Shown here piece after piece: positions 34,104 through 44,976 of a stretch of DNA of 64,000 nt. The first letter of the stretch is position 1. The number at the start of each line of letters is the position of its first letter. The DNA lies in contig NC_053142.1 in NCBI RefSeq assembly GCF_016808335.1, positions 45,799,674 through 45,863,673 on the forward strand, given 5' to 3'. The notes under the pieces are model-generated. The model saw nothing but the letters and a program-made list of their open reading frames with translations. It was not told the DNA's origin and made no database searches. The stretch is from Panicum virgatum (Eukaryota > Streptophyta > Magnoliopsida > Poales > Poaceae). The position numbers and the translations under genes are program-made.

Positions 34104-35347
34104 TCAGTGGTAGCCGAGCGGCGCAGGCGTGTCCTTAAGCTTCATCCCCTGGTAATGGATGTCCTGCACGACGAATCATCGATCCGGATGAATCGGTTAA
34201 TTATCTGACGAGATTGGTAAAATTTGTTCATAGAGCAGGTGAATTCTTCTTGCAAGCTGCGGAGTGCGTACCGAGGCGAAGTGGTTGACGTCGCGGTGGT
34301 GCGCCTCGTCGGCGCGCACGACGGCGACGACGTCCTTGAGCCTGGCGTCGGCGGGGAGGCGCCAGTAGTCGATGGCGATTGCCGGCGCCGGCGTGTTCTC
34401 GATGATGCCCGCCTCGAGGTCCTTGAGATACTCGGTGTACGAGTGCACGGCCTCCTCCTCGAGGTAGCCGACGAAGCGGTGCGCGAACTTGGGCGACGCG
34501 AGGTAGGCGACGAAGTAGGCGTTGAAGTAGACGCCCTGCGCGGCGAGCACGAGGGCGCGCTCCCACCATTTCGGCTGCGCCACCTCCAGGAAGGTCATGA
34601 GGTGCATCCGCTCGTTCTCAGCCTCCTCCAGCAGCGCCCGGATCCACCCGCCGCTGTGCTCGAAGCGGCGCAGCGACCGCAGGTGGAGCAGCATGCCGCC
34701 CACCATGCCCGGCACGGCGGCCACCGTCTCCAGCAGCAGCGCGTGGCTGGCGTGCCGACGCTGGAAGAAGAGCTGCTTGGGCACGACCAGCGACTTGACC
34801 AGCCAGTAGGCCAGCTTGTCCGGCGGCGCCCTCGGCTCGTGGTGCTTCTTCATGTCGATCGACGTGTCCGCCCTGTACGTGTCCCATGGCTGCGCGTGCA
34901 CATCAACGAACAGCAAACGATCAGAGAGCCCGATCACAAATTGGGATGGAGAAATCGTGCGTGGTTGCATGGAAGAAGACAAAAATGTGTTGGTGTTGGT
35001 CAGTGCTCTGCTCTGCTCACCCTGAAGCAGAACCACCTCCACTCCGTGCCGTCCTCCTTGACGAGCTTCGGCGGCTGGATGCCCCAGTAGCTGACGGTGC
35101 CCTTCTTCTCCTGCCCATCTGCCGCCGTCGGCTTTTCGGCGCTGCCACCGTGCTGCTGCCGCTCCTGCTCTGAGGCGGCAGCTTCTTTGGCGGCGGCCTC
35201 CGCAGCGGTGCTGGACATCCGCGCGGAGAGAACCCTGGCGGCCGCGGGCACGAGCCCTCTTCCGGCGAGCCCGGGCACCGGCTCCGCGGCGAAGAGGCGG
35301 GGGGCCAGGTGGCGCAGGAGCGCGGCTCCGGCCATTCGGGAGCTCAT
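34104..35347 (-). CDS. AOX1: Alternative oxidase AOX1, copy B, intact, 3 exons
   Basis: Minus-strand exons: 35347-35021, 34889-34272, 34163-34104 (334 aa, normal for plant AOX1). The mitochondrial transit-like N terminus is rich in Ala and Arg ([20 protein letters not shown]). All di-iron ligand motifs are present: LETVAA (Glu163), NERMHL (Glu202, His205), LEEEA (253-255) and RADEAHH (Glu304, His307). CysI lies in WRWFCFRPWDTY. The CysII position (157) is Ser within [13 protein letters not shown]. The intron that precedes RRYGC in copy A is absent, so exon 2 spans 206 codons. The enzyme takes electrons from ubiquinol to oxygen without proton pumping and is typically stress-induced. The protein ends [10 protein letters not shown]. 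Confidence 0.94.
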
Positions 35348-35496
35348 GGCTGCTGCTTCAGAGCCGGCAAGTGGCGCGAAACCTTGGGAGGAACTGGAGG
35401 GAATCTGGAAGTGTTTGAAGCTGTGTTTGCGAGATCAGATGGCTTAGTGCTTTTGCTGTGCTGGTACAACGAAACATCCTTGTGATTGTGGAGTGG

Positions 35497-35503
35497 TTTT
35501 ATA
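35497..35503 (-). promoter_or_regulatory. TATA box of AOX copy B
   Basis: Minus-strand CTATAAAACC, with the TATAAAA core 150-156 bp upstream of the ATG at 35347. Confidence 0.72.
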
Positions 35504-35970
35504 GCAGGGGGAGCAGGGGAGCCCCTTGGCCTCTTGGGCTCGGCCGGCAGTGAAGCTTCTCGGACAGATCGAGCCACGCCGCCGCGCGCGAGGTGGTTGC
35601 GCGCTGAGGTGAGCTCGATCCAGCGCGGTGCCACTATGATTTGACCGACCAGTCGGAGCACGACAGGCAGACGTCGGGGGCAGCCGGACGGAGGATATTA
35701 TATTCTACTCAATGGGGAACGCCATGGTCAGCGACTGCAGAATCGAACCGCATCATCATCAATGGTGAACAACCACACAATTTCTCTAATAACACGCAAA
35801 AATGGATAGGGCCAGCCACGGCCAAATAAAGCATGTGCCAGTATAGAGTCATGGGTCAATAAACTAGAATCCTCCAGACCTCCAAAAATTGGCAACCCAG
35901 ACACACCACTAATAGTATAGCATAATCTTCGGTGTAATTTCAAACACGGTTATTTCAAACACGCACTGAA
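35504..35970. other. Upstream flank of AOX copy B
   Basis: It contains the distal promoter. An 11-bp direct repeat TTTCAAACACG occurs just before the Helitron start, at about 35938 and 35953. No gene was found. Confidence 0.45.
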
Positions 35971-38785
35971 TCTACCATATTTTCTATTTCTGTATACCAA
36001 AACTCTTCCCTCAGCCAGCCACGTCGCCTGTTTTGTTTAGCCCTTCGATCCCGCATCCACGGTGTGCAGATCGCCGCCTCCAACGAAACTTCCACGATGT
36101 CCGTGACCCATCCAGTCCCTGCGCCCCTATACGGCCAAAAAAAAATCCCTCAGACCCTCCGCGAGACCGCGACCCACAACCCCGTGCTGCCTTTCCGCTT
36201 CCGCCGCCATCGCAGCAGCCCCGTCTAGCGCGGCACGAGGCGCGCATCCGCCGCCCTCTGCTTCCCCTGCCTCTCTCCCTCGCGCCCCCATGCCTCCACC
36301 GCCTGCTCCGCCTCTCCCTCGCGCCGCAACTGCTTCCGCTCGGCGTCGTGTCTGTCCAAGGTCAGGCGGCGCACCGGTGCCGACGCCCTCCCACCCCCCC
36401 TCGCGGCGCCATGGAGGCCTCTGCCGTTGCTGCAACCTCGGCCGTCTGCGACGCCGGACGCGCGGCGCGGCACCGCCCTGACGCCTCAGGGCCACGTCGC
36501 ATCGCTGCCTCCGCCCCTGCTTTGTCGCCCCTTCCTCTCCCCTGGTCCTGGTCAGCGATGTACTCGCCGACCGGCCGTGCTGGCGGATCTACTCGGTGCA
36601 CCATCTCTCCATCTCCACGCGGCTCTGCTCCACGGCACGGCCAGCCTTCCCAGCGTCTGGCTCAACTGGCGGCGCGTCTTGCCTCTTCCTCTCCCCACCG
36701 GTAATTTGGACTGCCACTAAATGCTATTATTATGATGCATGCATCCAACTTGAAAATCACATTGTCTTCAGTGTTGTCGAGCATGTAAAAACCTTTTTCG
36801 CTCATGCACCATGTATTGATGTGCCAAACAAAGCATCCAAATTGTGAACCAATGATTGCAGATATTATTTCTTATGTATAACAGAATGGTTTTCATATTG
36901 TCTTCTCTTCTAATTGGCACAGTGGTAGAGTGCTGCCTGTAACTCCACACAGGTGCTCAGCCTACGAAATGCAAGGGCATTTTCATATTATTTTGGTACG
37001 TTTTTATATACACCACATACTTATCTCTGAACCAAGTCAACAATGATCCTGCCTGCATACCACATACTTATCTCTGTTCTCTGAACCAAGTAACAATTGG
37101 TATATAAATGTTGTCTTTAGTAACAGCTATTTTTGCCTTTCCTATGATTGGATTCTACTCATTTGTTGGTGCTATATTTCCGTACTTCTACAATGGAAGC
37201 TGTTATGAAAAATATCTTATTTTAGCTTCTAACTGTACGATATTACTTTGTTTTTCATTTATATTTTTAGAGTGCAGTGAAACTTTTTAGTTGACGAAGT
37301 AACTGTATGTGCCCTTCATTCTGAATTTTTATGGTCTCTATTCCATACATACATTTATTATTTTCAAACTGAACTCAATTCTAAACATGCGAAACAGACC
37401 ATCTTGATTGGCCGAGTCATTATTCTGGGTTCTGACATGCTCAGCTTCACATAGCCCTTCTTCGACACTGAAGTTTGTATTTTGGATGTAAAGTTACGAT
37501 GTAAAGTAATATGTATTCCTGCAATATTAGAGTTCATCTACAATTGTTACATATATGACCTTACCTGACTACAACAAAGCATCTCTTCTCATTTCCAGAT
37601 ATAGTGCTAACTAAAAAAAACTTTTCGGTCAATGCTTAAGCATCTCTTTACATTTGCAGGTATAGTGTTATCTAGAAGAAAAACTTCTTGCTCAATGCTT
37701 CATTAGCGTCTAATGTATCCTAATGCTCCTATGGATGGACTTATGTGTTATACCTTGCTATTGCCACTCAATGCATTTAGATACAGTAAGTTCCAATATC
37801 CTCCACAATGTCAGTTTTATATCTCCAAGTATTTTGTTTAGTGCATTTTGACTTTTCCTTAACTTTCGATGCTATAGGTATGTTGATAAACTGACTTATC
37901 CTGCTCTCTAGCTATCTCATATGATCTTGGACATTCCTACACATCTTTCAATTAGTAAGTCGTGTGGTATTTATGAGACTACAATATGTTTCTGTTTTTT
38001 GGGTTCCCTCGCAGTACAGCTTACCTTCTACACATTAGTACTCCTACAAATCTGAGGATGATTTAATTATATCAGCAGGCCTGGAGCAGCAGTATATAAA
38101 TTTATAATGCCTCTGACCCCCCCCCCCCCTCCCACACACACACACTCTAAACTGTTTCCACATTGAACACTGTCCCAATGCTTGAGGTATTTTCTGCAAG
38201 CTCTTTATTTTGCCCGTGCAGTCTAAAATACTATAGGTAGTGTGACCATTCCTACATTTCAATAAGGTGTCCGTATAATTTCATTGTTCTTTAAATACAG
38301 AATGTTCAACCTCTTACTATAAGTCTTCTAATTCCAAATAACTTTTGTTGCTGTCCTTTAAATAAATTAACTTTTGTTCTTGAAACATACAACCCATTGA
38401 TTATTTTCTTTTCCATATACAGAGATTACGTGCAGGAGTACAACCACACGTATGGGTTGTATTCTGGCTTCAACAGTCACATAGACAAAACTAAGCATGT
38501 TGTTTCTACATCTTTCTGCACTTCATTTTTCTTTCCGTTACTCCATAACATAACAATGTCATGGAACTACTTTCTCCAAACTGACTCTGGACATTACACG
38601 GTCCTTCTACTGGCATATGTATATATGTAGCCTTATATCTTTTTAATGTATCTATTCCGAAAAGATGCAGCCACTATAGAATCCAGTTATTTTTTATGTA
38701 TTCTTTCATTGCTTCCATCTATAATCATATAATGCGCTATATTTCCAGCTTGGTGCCCCGTGCGAAGCACGGGGGTACCTGCTAG
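35971..38785 (+). mobile_element. Non-autonomous Helitron carrying gene-like sequence
   Basis: The 3' end is diagnostic: a perfect hairpin CCCCGTGC-GAA-GCACGGGG (about 38756-38774), then GTACCTG and the terminal CTAG at 38782-38785, followed by T. A possible 5' end is TCTACCATATTTTC at 35971, preceded by A, which fits the A^T insertion rule; this end is less certain. The first 700 bp are GC-rich and open in several frames, followed by AT-rich sequence with splice-like CAG/GT sites. This pattern suggests a captured gene fragment with introns, as plant Helitrons often carry. No Rep/helicase frame is present. I cannot name the captured gene. Confidence 0.68.
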
Positions 38786-38912
38786 TTAAACTTTTGTTTG
38801 GCTCCCCAAAGCTTAAGCCAGAGCATAAGCCAGAAACTTCCACAGGACCCTGCTTGCTAGGGACAATTGCTGGAGCTGAGTGCAGAATTGAGAAGGGTGT
38901 GCCACCCTCACT

Positions 38913-39840
38913 ACCCGTGTGTTTGGTTGGAGGTGCGGAGCGAACTTGATTGGAGCCGACCCACTTTTGATGTGTTTGGATGAGGGGCAAACGAAGCGGA
39001 GCGGCTCCAGCAGAGCATATTCCCGCAAGATGCGGGTTCGCTCCGCCCGTCGAATTTCGAGGGACGGAGCGAACCGGACGGGTTCCGTCGGCGTCCGTCT
39101 CGTCCATCTCGTCGTCCTCGGCGGACTTCCTGCGGCGGCTCGAGAGGGACTTCCTCCGGCGACGACTCCTCCGTGGTCGGGGGTAAGAAGCCCCGCCTCG
39201 ACTCGCTCCAGCTCTCGCTCTCCCTCTCCAACGACGCGCCCGCGCCGCCGCCGTCCTCCCAGCCCCCGCCCTCGCAGCTCACGTCCCTGCTCCCGTCCGA
39301 TGGCGGCGCCGCCGCAGCAGGCCCGGTTCCCTGCGCCGTCCCTTGCTCCTCGCGCCGCCGCGTGGGCCGTGTCGAGAGTTCCGCGGAGGAAGCGCCCGCG
39401 GCGGCTCACGCCTGCGGCAGAGCTCGCCCGCGGCGGCTCGCGCCCGGCCAGGGAGGGGCGGGAGGAGGAGGAGGTGGGGCAGCGGCGGGCGGGAGGCCGG
39501 GCCGGCCACGGCGGAAGACCGGCGGCGGCGGGCCGGGCGCACGGGCTGAGGAAGAAGATAGGAGAGAAAAAAATAAAAAGAAAAAAGTGAATAAAAAGAA
39601 AAAAAGTGAGAGGTTGACAGGTGTGGTCCATTGGTGGCAAGTGGGACCCTCATTAACGGTGTTATCATGCCATCCAACCCGTATTCCCAATTCCTTCAAC
39701 CAAACATGAAATGGGTTCACTCCGTCCCCAAAATCAGAAGTACAACCAAACAATGAATGGGTCGGCTCCGTCCCCAAAATCCGGGTTGGATCCAACCCAA
39801 CCCAACCCAACCCATTGATCCCGCAACCAAACACACGGTA
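38913..39840. mobile_element. TIR transposon with GC-rich interior (Pack-type candidate)
   Basis: The left TIR TACCCGTGTGTTTGGTTG and the right TIR (CAACCAAACACACGGTA) match with one extra base. Both subterminal zones also share diverged TCCAACC/GGAGC(C/G)-type sequence. Between them, 39040-39550 is GC-rich and open in several frames on both strands, as in captured exon sequence. No transposase frame is present. I found no clear target duplication, so the superfamily is undecided. Confidence 0.55.
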
Positions 39841-39899
39841 CGGCACTCACCAGATGAATACTTTGAGGCAATGATTGCCGCGGGCGGAAACAAATTATC

Positions 39900-40042
39900 G
39901 CCTTGTTCGGCTGGGAGATTCAGCCAGCCACAACAGTATTTTCCTCTCACGCCAAATCAGCCAGCCAGCCAGCCAACCAGCAGTCTTTTCCTCTCACGCC
40001 AAATCAGCCAGCCATCCAGCCAGCCAGCCAGCCGAACAAGGC
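39900..40042. mobile_element. Miniature TIR element, family copy 2
   Basis: Perfect 15-bp terminal inverted repeats GCCTTGTTCGGCTGG (39900-39914) and CCAGCCGAACAAGGC (40028-40042). The interior has two copies of a (C)AGTNTTTTCCTCTCACGCC core followed by AAATCAGCCAGCCA, joined by CCAG tandem repeats. It belongs to the family of the elements at 8624 and 56899. Short elements with TTCGGCTG ends are frequent in panicoid grasses. Confidence 0.75.
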
Positions 40043-40426
40043 ATATATTTCTGCAACTAACCAGCGGCTAGTAGATTCTCCATGCATGATACTCCTATGT
40101 CCTATAGCCAAATACTCGCTGCTACTGTACGCATGATTTGAGAAAGACATAGGAAAAGAGGCTAGCTGACGCTTTGTAAAGTGTAGGTACAGGTTATAGT
40201 ACCATTTCTGCGCTTTTTATGTGTCCATCATTTGACCTTTCGGCTGCTTGTTTGTTTCAAGGCTGGCTACTATAATCAGCTTTGCTTTTGCTCGGAAGAA
40301 AAAGAATGTTTCTTTTTACGCAACAAATGAGTTCAACTAGAGTATTTCTCTTTTGCTTCTAATGGGTTGTTTATATTTGCAAAAATGCTAAAAAGGTTAC
40401 TGCCTCTGAGAAAATAACAAAGATTG
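40043..40426. other. Short gap between transposons
   Basis: No gene, RNA or transposon end was recognised. Confidence 0.45.
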
Positions 40427-41108
40427 CACTACTACAAACACAATTTGCAGGGACGTTCTATTTTTTATCTAGAAGCGGCTTAAAAGCTAATCTGCTCCTA
40501 CAAATGGAACGGGTTTACTATAGCAATTCATGAGCCCTTAAAAATATATATTTAGAGGCAGGAGATGGCGTCCCCATCCCTAGAAATGACCACTATTTTT
40601 TGGGAGGGTGATAACATATATGACCCGTCTCTACAAATGGTCTCAGGCAAATAAATTCATAACTTTTTCATACGATCTCGGATGAAGTCAAACTTTACAT
40701 AAAAAATTGTAGAAGTTGATGAGATATAAAATTTCGTAGCTGATAATGTTTTCATTTAAGGTCATTCAGTAGTCCAAAAAGTTACTATAAGTAATTTAAA
40801 AGACTAGAAGTTTTTTTAATAACTTGATCTAGAGTAGTTCCATATTAAAGTTGTAGATGTAAGATATAAATTTATAGTTTATACATTATTCATTTAAGAC
40901 CATTTAGGATCACAAGATCATTTGCTAATTGTGCCCTACACATGGCTATGATGACTATATAGTATCTCATACAACTTAAATCATACTTTGAAGTTTTCCA
41001 TATACACTAAAATATATTTGACATATTCTTTTGTGTATCTATAGTTCACAATAATAATAGTGCAGAAGTTTTATTTTTTTATTTATTCTGCTATATTTAA
41101 ATGTAATA

Positions 41109-42246
41109 TTGATTCTATTGAATCAAAGGTCATTATCTATAAAGGTAATGCAGCTTGTGTTGTTTAGATGGAGACAAGTTATACTAAATGCAATATTTTG
41201 CATTAAGATGGTTCTGTTTCATAGGTCATATGGGCATATGAACATTTGCAAACTAAGTACTTGTGATAATCTCGAAGAGATATTCACAAGGTCTACTATA
41301 CTTCACATTTTATATGTGTAGAATATATTGGTATGAAAGGTTTGCAAGTTTCAGGGGGAGAGTCTCTCGTCTCTCTGATTAATAACTTGTTGAAAACATC
41401 ATATTGCACTCTTTTCTTTGTATGAGTTTTCCCTTTGGGTTTCTCATATAAAGTTTTTAATGAAGCAATATCGACACAAGACTATGTCATATCATCCATT
41501 TTTCTCAAAGAGATTTTTGGTGGATGATATTGAGACATATGATACATTGTACTCTTTTCTTTATGTGAGTTTTTCCTTTTTGAGGTTTCTCATATAAAGT
41601 TTTTGATGAGGCAATGTCAACATAAAATTATATGCTATGTCATCTAGTTTTCCCCACATGGGTTTTTAGAAGATGATATTTGAAGCATATTGACCATAGG
41701 GTCAAGGTGTTATTAGACTAAGACTTTGGGTTATCTCAAGGGTCTACTGACATTGGTTATTGTATATTATGGTGTTTCTCCTTATTTTCCCACTGGGTTT
41801 GAAGGAGTTTTGCCTAATATACCCGAATTACTTTAGTTTTTCCCACAGGGTTTTCCAAAGATTCTCCTCACATTTTTCCTGAAAGGGTTTTTGGGGGAGT
41901 TATATATATATATCACATCTCCTGATTTTTTCCCATTGGGTTTTCAAGGAGTTATTTGATTGATTACAAGACCACAAGAAGATCAAATTGATTACAAAGA
42001 AGAAGAAAATTGATCAAGGGGGAGTGTTATGAAGAAATTAGTATTAGTGATCAATTTATATAATAGTTAATTAGTTTAGTCATTAGGCGGTTACCTTTCT
42101 CGAAAGGGCCAACTCACGAAGGGGCCATTCATGAAGGGGCATGTCCCTTCGAGAATAGGCATCCTTTCCCTCTTGTACATATATAAGAAGTGGTCTAAAC
42201 CATCAATAAAGACAATCAATCATTCCAATCACTTTTACTTCTAACA
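41109..42246 (+). mobile_element. Ty1/copia 3' remnant nested in the CACTA element
   Basis: The frame ending at 41321 carries NICKLSTCDNLEEIFTRS. This resembles the end of the copia RNase H domain, which typically contains a DNLADLFTK-type motif, and it is followed by a stop. After about 700 bp of T-rich 3' non-coding sequence come a polypurine tract AAGGGGGAG (42016-42024) and a 222-bp LTR. The 5' LTR, gag, integrase and most of the polymerase are missing, so it is a fragment caught in, or inserted into, the CACTA element. Confidence 0.72.
42025..42246 (+). repeat. 3' LTR of the nested copia remnant
   Basis: It starts TGTTATGAAG directly after the polypurine tract and ends TTCTAACA (TG...CA). 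A TATA-like CATATATAAGAAG (about 42177-42189) and an AATAAAG polyadenylation signal (about 42207) are where copia LTRs usually have them. The inner GAAGGGGCCATTCATGAAGG segment repeats GAAGGGGC. Confidence 0.75.
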
Positions 42247-42762
42247 ATGGCATCACCTGCCGCTTGAAACGGATTTCTATCACCAGCTTCTACAAATTGA
42301 TTTCAGAGTTAATACAAAATACTAGCATACCTTGTAGAGTCATAAATGTAGCGTGGTGGAGATGAGGGTATGATCGAGGCTTGAGGTAAGCATTTCAAAC
42401 CTTTTTTTATGCTAGTGTGCATATTTGGTTGAAAAAAAATGTACCTTGATAGTAGAGGGGCTTGTGGTGGTAGCCGGTTAGGTGGGGTATTTTATCCTTT
42501 TTTTTGCTGTTTTTAAATTTTTCTAATTTTTTATTTGTTAGAAATACATTTGTAGGGGTGGGTGAGCTCCTACCAGTCCCTACAAATTGATTTGTAGGGG
42601 CGGGTGTGTCCATGACCCGCCTCTAGCCCCTACAATGTATTTGTAGGGGCGGGCACAACCTGTGCTTAAAATTGACTTTTAGCTGCGAGAAGCGAGGGCG
42701 GGTATCGCATCCGCTCCTAAAAATATGTTCTTATCTATCTCTAATTTTTTTTTGCAGTAGTG

Positions 42763-43977
42763 TTGTATTTATTTTAACTTAAAATGGTTTGTGAGTTACG
42801 TGGGGCTTATTTATGTTGACATCACTGAAAGGAGTGGGAGGGTTTGGGCTGCAATTATAAAATTATGGTGAGATTCCAAATCTGCACATGGTATATTTGG
42901 TTCGATGACATTGAGAGAGGTGGTGTTTCAAACTTGGTAGACACTTTTTATAAGTTTCTTTTGCTTCCCGAGTAGCCCATAATTTTTACACAGCCTACTG
43001 TATTCCTGTATTTTTTTTATTACAAATCTCTAAAACACGAAACGGCCTCCCGCCCCCGGCGATTCCCTGGCCGGAGAGCGCGCCACGTCACCCGAAAAAA
43101 AAACGGCCGTCCGATCGGGCCATCGAACAGCCACCATGCGCTGCCAGGCCGCTGCGCCTCCCGCCGGCCACCACGCGCCGGCCGCCGCCGCTCGCCCCGC
43201 GGGCGGCCGCGCTCCGCCGCCGCCCGAGCTACACCCAAAGGGGAAGGGGGAGGGAAGGAAGGAGGCCTGCCGCAGATCGACGTCATGGAGCGAGGCCTGC
43301 CCCGCGTAGACCCGCCCCGCCGCCGCGCGTGGAAGGCGCCCGCGCCGAGCTCCGCCGCTGCCCGAGCCCCGCCGCCTGAGCTCCGCCCGCAGGGGAAGGG
43401 GGAGGGAGAGAAGGAGCGGAAGGCCCGCCGCCGCCGCAAATCCATGCCGTGGAGCGAGGACCGCCGGCCGCAGACCCGCCCCGCCGTCGCGCGCGGGCGA
43501 GGGCCTATGCTCCGCGCCCCGCGATGGCCTCTGCCGTGCCGCTGTGGCCCCGCCGTGGCCGAGCTCGAGATCGAGCTCGAGGCCGCGCCCCGCCCGCGCG
43601 AGGCCCCGCGCCACCGTCCGGCCTTGCTTCGCGCGCGCGCCGGCCGCCTGCCCTTGCTCCGCGCGCCCGCCTTCCGCCCTTGCTTCGCCCGCCTCGCCTC
43701 CGCGGGACCTGGCCGCAGCGAGGCCCGCCCGCCCTGCACAGCTACGCAGCTCCGGGGAGGGAGGAGGGGAGGGGCGTCGCGGCCGGGGAGGGAGGAGCAG
43801 AGGGGCGGCGCAACCGGGGAGGGATGAGGGGACCGGCGGCGCTGCCGGCGGAGCAAGCAGGGGAGCACCGGCTCGCACGCGGGGGTGGGGGGAGAGAAAG
43901 AAAGGGAGGGGGAGGGCTCGGGGGCTTTAAAAAAACTGGCGCGTGGACCCCACCAGTTAAAGTTGGAGTAGAGGATA
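42763..43977. other. GC-rich block, open on both strands, no supported gene
   Basis: From about 43030 to 43940 GC content is very high and long frames are open on both strands, the longest being 335 codons on the minus strand (43020-44027). Their products are Arg/Pro/Ala-rich low complexity. Two imperfect tandem units of about 170 bp share GGGGAAGGGGGAGGGA, then GCCGCAGATCGACGTCATGG or its variant, then AGACCCGCCCCGCCG (43230-43330 and 43393-43490). It may be a GC-rich transposon interior, but no termini were found. Confidence 0.45.
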
Positions 43978-44236
43978 CCTCCTCCGTCCAAAAGAAGAAA
44001 AATCTTGCTTGCTTCCTGAGGAGCCAAATAATTTTAAATTTAACCAAATTTATATAAAATAGTATTAATATTTATATTATAACATAAGTATCTATAGATT
44101 AATCATGTAATATATTTTTATACTACATCTATTTGGAGATAAAAATGTTAGTAATTTTTTGTATAAATTTGATCAAAATTTAAATTATTTGACTTCTCAA
44201 AAAACAAGATTTACATTCTTTTTGAGAGGGAGGGAG
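43978..44236. mobile_element. Stowaway-like MITE
   Basis: The left end CCTCCTCCGTCCAAAAG and right end CTTTTTGAGAGGGAGGGAG form an inverted repeat of the CTCCCTCCGT type, flanked by TA (43976-43977 and 44237-44238). It is 259 bp, AT-rich and non-coding, and lies at the edge of the GC-rich block. Confidence 0.8.
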
Positions 44237-44976
44237 TACAATCCTACAGACGGGCTGTGGTCCACTTGGCCGCCACCCTTCCACGCCATGCCCCCATCTC
44301 AAGCTCTCCTCCCGGCCACGGGAACGGGCAGCGCTCGCTGAGCAACCACGCTCACCCGCCGCGCCTCCCGCCGGGCCGCCGTACCTCCCGTCGCGCCTCC
44401 GCCTCGCTTGGCCTGGGCAGTGCTCTTGCAACGACGGCGGTTGCTATTTTAGATCTTACAAAATTTTAACGGCCAGAGCACAACTGTAGCTACAGTTCAC
44501 GTTCGCATCTTTGATACGCCATGTTTAAATAGATCTAACTGTTCTAGCTGTCAAAATAAGATTGATGAAGTCAAATTTTTTCAATAATGCTATAATAATT
44601 TCTAGAAGCGGTAGAAAAATATTACGATTTTTTTGCTTCACTGCATCTTGGTGGAAACAAAAAAAAACTGATTGACCTATTCGTCTCGCATACGCCGCAA
44701 GCTTAAAAAACATAAAGAGTTCACCAAGCTAAGCAGGTTCTTCATTCATGTATCAAATAAAATTTCACAGAATACAACCAAATGATAAAAATCAGGTCTC
44801 GCGCTGCGCGGCCTTTCTAGTAGATTCGATAATCTGTACAAAGTACAACCTAATACATAGCCAACTGGTTCACTAACAAGTAGCAAACCAGTCCTGATCC
44901 GCTAAGCAAATTGGCCAGCACAAAAATATTACGACGACCGGGTAAAAATAATGCTGAACTGGGCAGGCCACGTCGA
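44237..44976. other. 3' flank of AOX copy C
   Basis: A short GC-rich segment (44250-44440) is followed by AT-rich DNA and the probable 3' UTR of the minus-strand AOX copy C. No gene or transposon end was supported. Confidence 0.45.

Larger units (their letters stand above)
40427..42762. mobile_element. Non-autonomous CACTA (En/Spm) transposon, 2336 bp
   Basis: The left end CACTACTACAAA and right end TTTGCAGTAGTG are classic CACTA termini. A 3-bp duplication TTG flanks the element (40424-40426 and 42763-42765). Subterminal repeats typical of the class are seen on the right (TTGTAGGGGCGGGTG and variants, 42550-42660, in both orientations) and, diverged, on the left (CCCGTCTCTACAAATGG near 40622). 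No TNPD/TNPA transposase frame is found. The middle is occupied by a Ty1/copia remnant. Confidence 0.88.

Noticed and set aside
34224..35090. 288-codon plus-strand frame opposite AOX copy B (and a similar one at 45131-45796)
   Set aside because: Antisense shadow of the GC-rich AOX exon. It lacks its own domain and occurs only because third positions are G/C.
36909..36975. tRNA-like sequence (GGCACAGTGGTAGAGTGCT)
   Set aside because: The D-arm region looks tRNA-like but the T-arm is missing and no cloverleaf closes. At most it is a SINE- or tRNA-derived scrap within the Helitron.
43020..44027. 335-codon minus-strand frame
   Set aside because: Arg/Pro/Ala low complexity. The opposite strand is equally open, and the frame runs across the left edge of a Stowaway MITE.
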